This document shows, one piece after another, positions 61,298 through 64,000 of a stretch of DNA of 64,000 bases. Origin of the DNA: Candidatus Peregrinibacteria bacterium (lineage in GTDB: Bacteria > Patescibacteriota > Gracilibacteria > UBA1369 > LOWO2-01-FULL-3); contig JABILX010000001.1 in the NCBI GenBank assembly GCA_018654255.1, positions 62,001-126,000 of the forward strand, read 5' to 3'. Below the pieces are notes generated by a model, which searched no databases, was not told the origin of the DNA, and worked only from the letters and a program-made list of their open reading frames with translations. The position numbers and the translations under genes are program-made. Positions within the stretch are counted from its first letter, which is position 1, and each line of letters begins with the position of its first letter.

Positions 61298-63121
61298 CTA
61301 GCTCAGCACCGCCTTTATCCTCCTCACCCCTCTACTAGAACTCTCCTCTTTCTTGATCTTGAATTTTCCCAACTCGCCCGTACCAGAAACATGTGGCCCT
61401 CCACAAATCTCCTTACTGAAAGCATCCTTCGAACCCACCGTATAAACTTTCACCTTATCTCCATATTTCGATTCAAACAAACCAATCGCCCCAGCTTTTT
61501 TCGCGTCTTCAACAGTCATCTCCTCACAAGTTATAGGTAAATCAGCTTCAATCTGTTCGTTGACAATCTTTTCAACCTCCTCTTTTTGCTCAGGAGTCAT
61601 TTTCTCATCATGAGTGAAATCAAAACGCAATCTTTCAGAAGTAATATTCGATCCTTTCTGCGCAACATGATCTCCCAACACTTGCTTCAAAGCTTTATGC
61701 AACAAGTGAGTTGCAGTATGCAATCGAGTCACAGACTCACTATCATCTGCAAGTCCACCAGAAAATTTCTGTTCAGCCCCAGTTCGTGATTTAGCCTTAT
61801 GAGCTTCAAGCGCTTCTTCAAATTCTTTCCAAAATTTCTTCTCATCCAATTTCCCAGCAAGACCTGAGTCTTTACGAATTTCCTCCAAAGTCATCTCAGG
61901 TGGAAATCCATAAGTTTCATACATATAAAAAGCAAACCCACCACCGAGCAAATCATCTGAACAACACTTCTCAACTTCGCGTAAACCCTTCTCCAAAGTC
62001 TTCCCAAACTGCTCTTCCTCTCGGACCAATTCCTCGAAAATTTTCTCCTGATTATCAATCAACTCAGGATATGCGTCCCCATAATATCGAACATAAATTC
62101 CAGCAATCTTTCTGACAAACTCTCCTTCAATTCCAAGCTTTCGCCCATGACGAATAGCGCGCCTAATAAGCATCCGAAGAACATATCCCTGATCAGTATT
62201 AGAAGGAGTAACCCCCATAGGATCACCCAAAATAAAAGTAGCAGCTCTCAAATGATCACAAACAACACGCTCTGAAACAACGAGCTCATCTGATGGCTCA
62301 GCATCTCCAATATCATAACCACCCAGCGACCTCACAGCCTCCACAGCCTCCTCAAAAAGCTCGGTCTCATAAGCAGTCCGAACCCCATTCATCAAAGCAA
62401 AAACTCTCTCAAAACCAAGCCCCGTATCAATGTTTTTCTGTTCAAGCTCACTATACGAGCCATCTTCATTTTTATTATATTCCATAAAAACGTTATTCCA
62501 AATCTCAACCCAAGTATCATCTTCAGGATCAAATTTCGTCGGAACAGGCTTGTCAGAATTCCAATAAAACATCTCCGTATCAGGTCCGCATGGCCCAGTC
62601 TGCCCAGCAGGTCCCCACCAATTTTCACTCTTCGGCAAATAAGCAATCCGATCTTCAGAAACGCCAAGCTCACACCAAGCATTGAAAGCTTCCTCATCAC
62701 GCGGAGCATTTTTATCACCTTCAAAACAAGTAAAAGCCAATCTCTCCAACTCCAATCCAAGTCCACTCGCCTCACGAGAAGAAGTCAAAAATTCAAAACT
62801 CATCTTTATAGCGTCCTTCTTGAAATAATCGCCAAGAGACCAATTCCCCAACATCTCAAAAAACGTCAAATGCGTATCGTCCCCAACCTCATCAACGTCC
62901 CCAGTCCGAATACATTTTTGCACATTCACTAATCTGCGACCAGAAGGATGGGCTTCACCAAGCAAAAACGGCACCAAAGGATGCATTCCAGCAGTAGTAA
63001 ACAAAACAGTCGGATCATTCTCAGGGATCAAAGAAGAACTAGGAATCTCAGCATGATCATGCTTCCCGACAAAAAAATCGATATATAAACGTCTAAGTTC
63101 GTTGGCAGTTATTTTTTTCAT
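61298..63121 (-). CDS. alaS: Alanyl-tRNA synthetase, C-terminally truncated form
   Basis: A 607-aa AlaRS (typical bacterial length about 870). The class II catalytic domain is complete (FFVGKHDHAEIPSSSLIPEN, VLFTTAGMHPLVPF, RTGDVDEVGDDTHLTFFEML). The recognition domain follows, and then the editing domain with HTATHLLHKAL and CGGPHVSGTGELG. It ends right after the editing domain (SSSRGVRRIKAVL), so the DHHA1/C-Ala oligomerisation and elbow-binding domain is missing. The reading frame ends cleanly and the next gene begins 4 nt later, so this looks like a natural short form, not a frameshift. Confidence 0.94.
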   Translation of the reverse strand: MKKITANELRRLYIDFFVGKHDHAEIPSSSLIPENDPTVLFTTAGMHPLVPFLLGEAHPSGRRLVNVQKCIRTGDVDEVGDDTHLTFFEMLGNWSLGDYFKKDAIKMSFEFLTSSREASGLGLELERLAFTCFEGDKNAPRDEEAFNAWCELGVSEDRIAYLPKSENWWGPAGQTGPCGPDTEMFYWNSDKPVPTKFDPEDDTWVEIWNNVFMEYNKNEDGSYSELEQKNIDTGLGFERVFALMNGVRTAYETELFEEAVEAVRSLGGYDIGDAEPSDELVVSERVVCDHLRAATFILGDPMGVTPSNTDQGYVLRMLIRRAIRHGRKLGIEGEFVRKIAGIYVRYYGDAYPELIDNQEKIFEELVREEEQFGKTLEKGLREVEKCCSDDLLGGGFAFYMYETYGFPPEMTLEEIRKDSGLAGKLDEKKFWKEFEEALEAHKAKSRTGAEQKFSGGLADDSESVTRLHTATHLLHKALKQVLGDHVAQKGSNITSERLRFDFTHDEKMTPEQKEEVEKIVNEQIEADLPITCEEMTVEDAKKAGAIGLFESKYGDKVKVYTVGSKDAFSKEICGGPHVSGTGELGKFKIKKEESSSRGVRRIKAVLS

Positions 63122-63147
63122 ATTTATGGAATTAGCCCAGTGCGCCC

Positions 63148-63176
63148 ATTCTACGGAAAAACTTCTGCTTTTTCAA
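63148..63176 (-). promoter_or_regulatory. alaS promoter
   Basis: On the minus strand: -35 TTGAAA (63171-63176), 17-nt spacer, -10 TAGAAT (63148-63153). The leader is about 20 nt, too short for a T-box. Confidence 0.75.
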
Positions 63177-63220
63177 TAATAATGATATATTTGGCTGGAA
63201 GAAATTTAACCTCATTTTTC

Positions 63221-64000
63221 ATGGGCCGAAAATCATCTGCAAAGAAGAAAAGAAGACTAGAAGAAAAGATAAAAGAAGAGAAAAAAACACCGAAATCTAA
63301 AAAGAAAAAAGCCACGGCCAAGGCCACCGCAAAAGCCGCGAAAAAAGCCGTCAAAGTAAAGATTCAAGTCCCAAGACAAAAGATATTCGGAGGATTGTTA
63401 TCAGCAATTTTATTTACAATGCTTGTTTACGTGAGCATCGAATTATTCACAACAGCATTCAGGCCAACTTCAATAGCAGAATATCTCCCAGCTGACAAAA
63501 CATCAGCGATGCTTGAGATAAACACAAACGTCGATCATACGCAGCTAGTAAAAGCGAAGGAATTGTTGGCCCAAACTTCATATTCAGCAGAGGTATCTTT
63601 TGCAAAAATTGAAGAAAGAATGAGTCTAGATCTAGAAAAAGACATCCAGCCTTGGCTAGGTCGACAGATTGGAGTTGCAGAAATTGCCATAGAAGAAGAT
63701 GGATCACCTAAAACAGTCTATTTCTTGGAAACAATGGGGAGAGAACAGACAAAAACATCACTCGCAAACGTAGCCGAGAACAATCTAACAGAGATATCAG
63801 AAAAAACTTATAACAACGAAAAAATATATGAATTCAATTTGAGATATCCAGGAGAAGATCGATCACTAGACAATATGGCATACGCATCTTTCGTAGATAA
63901 ATATTTAATATTTTCAATAGGATCAGAAGAGGTCATACATTTAATTTTGGACGCACAAACAAACACCACTCAAACAAAACTTGCCGAAAAAGAAAAATTC
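63221..64000 (+). CDS. DUF3352-like membrane protein (3'-truncated by window edge)
   Basis: An open frame of 260 codons runs off the right edge. The first 50 residues are extremely basic (RKSSAKKKRRLEEKIKEEKK, Lys/Ala repeats), followed by one transmembrane helix (LLSAILFTMLVYVSIELF). The outside part begins EYLPADKTSAMLEINTNVDH and continues with GRQIGVAEIAI and DKYLIFSIGSEEV, the pattern of the DUF3352 family of bacterial surface proteins with unknown role. The Lys-rich cytoplasmic head could bind nucleic acid or ribosomes, but this is speculation. Confidence 0.78.
   Translation, partial: MGRKSSAKKKRRLEEKIKEEKKTPKSKKKKATAKATAKAAKKAVKVKIQVPRQKIFGGLLSAILFTMLVYVSIELFTTAFRPTSIAEYLPADKTSAMLEINTNVDHTQLVKAKELLAQTSYSAEVSFAKIEERMSLDLEKDIQPWLGRQIGVAEIAIEEDGSPKTVYFLETMGREQTKTSLANVAENNLTEISEKTYNNEKIYEFNLRYPGEDRSLDNMAYASFVDKYLIFSIGSEEVIHLILDAQTNTTQTKLAEKEKF

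Noticed and set aside
63122-63220. T-box riboswitch upstream of alaS
   Set aside because: The predicted leader is about 20 nt, too short for a T-box, and no specifier or antiterminator stem is seen.

Overview
The window looks like a chromosomal fragment of a Candidate Phyla Radiation (Patescibacteria) genome, most likely Candidatus Peregrinibacteria or a close relative. The evidence is indirect: an AT-rich genome, compact genes with short gaps, an alanyl-tRNA synthetase without its C-terminal domain, an SLH-anchored surface layer, PPDK plus enolase glycolysis, competence and type IV pilus genes, and many very large surface proteins. TGA is a normal stop (metK, the PilX-like gene and relE end in it), so the UGA=Gly code of Gracilibacteria is excluded. 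No marker gene fixes the taxon.

Layout. 1-6.4 kb: recA (cut by the edge), recX, nusA, pilB, an MFS transporter and dprA, a DNA uptake/recombination group. 6.4-20 kb: a secreted Cys-rich protein, a zinc-ribbon protein, a membrane protein, a GT4 glycosyltransferase, nadK, ppdK, an HExxH lipoprotein-like protein, glutamate dehydrogenase, a phytol/dolichol-kinase-like protein, and two proteins with cohesin and dockerin domains. 20-30.5 kb: two giant co-oriented genes, a 1438-aa GHKL ATPase-TM-transglutaminase fusion and an 1871-aa alpha-solenoid, separated by an odd GC-rich structured island. 30.5-37.4 kb: tRNA-Lys, dnaJ under a CIRCE operator, a strong GC-rich hairpin, tRNA-Glu, a RelE/AbrB toxin-antitoxin pair, a thioredoxin-CcdA fusion, a probable new small RNA built of repeated cUUCGg hairpins, and a glycosyltransferase with Gly/Ser-rich insertions. 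37.4-52 kb: a surface module with a long structured leader, a 1516-aa SLH S-layer protein, a TPR lipoprotein, a Kazal x3/SLH protein, and three further surface proteins, two of which look myxobacterial (CNDGNxCT motifs, Asp/Pro-rich linkers, a MYXO-CTERM-like tail). 52-64 kb: a PilX-like protein, metK, a GT2 glycosyltransferase, an amidohydrolase, NAD(P)H-hydrate dehydratase, enolase, a degenerate MBL-fold protein, tRNA-Arg, miaB, alaS and a DUF3352-like protein cut by the right edge.

Expression signals are unusually readable. Many genes have canonical promoters, several with a -10 box ending only 6-7 nt before the ATG, which predicts leaderless mRNA. Clear Shine-Dalgarno sequences are essentially absent. 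Two promoters are fused to the preceding gene's terminator.

Best candidates for undescribed biology: (1) the UUCG-hairpin array RNA at about 35291-35538; (2) the GHKL-transglutaminase plus solenoid gene pair at 20194-30508; (3) a lipoprotein-like class with the Cys at residue 57-67 behind a long cytoplasmic N-terminus; (4) a dispersed 42-nt element whose stem covaries between copies.
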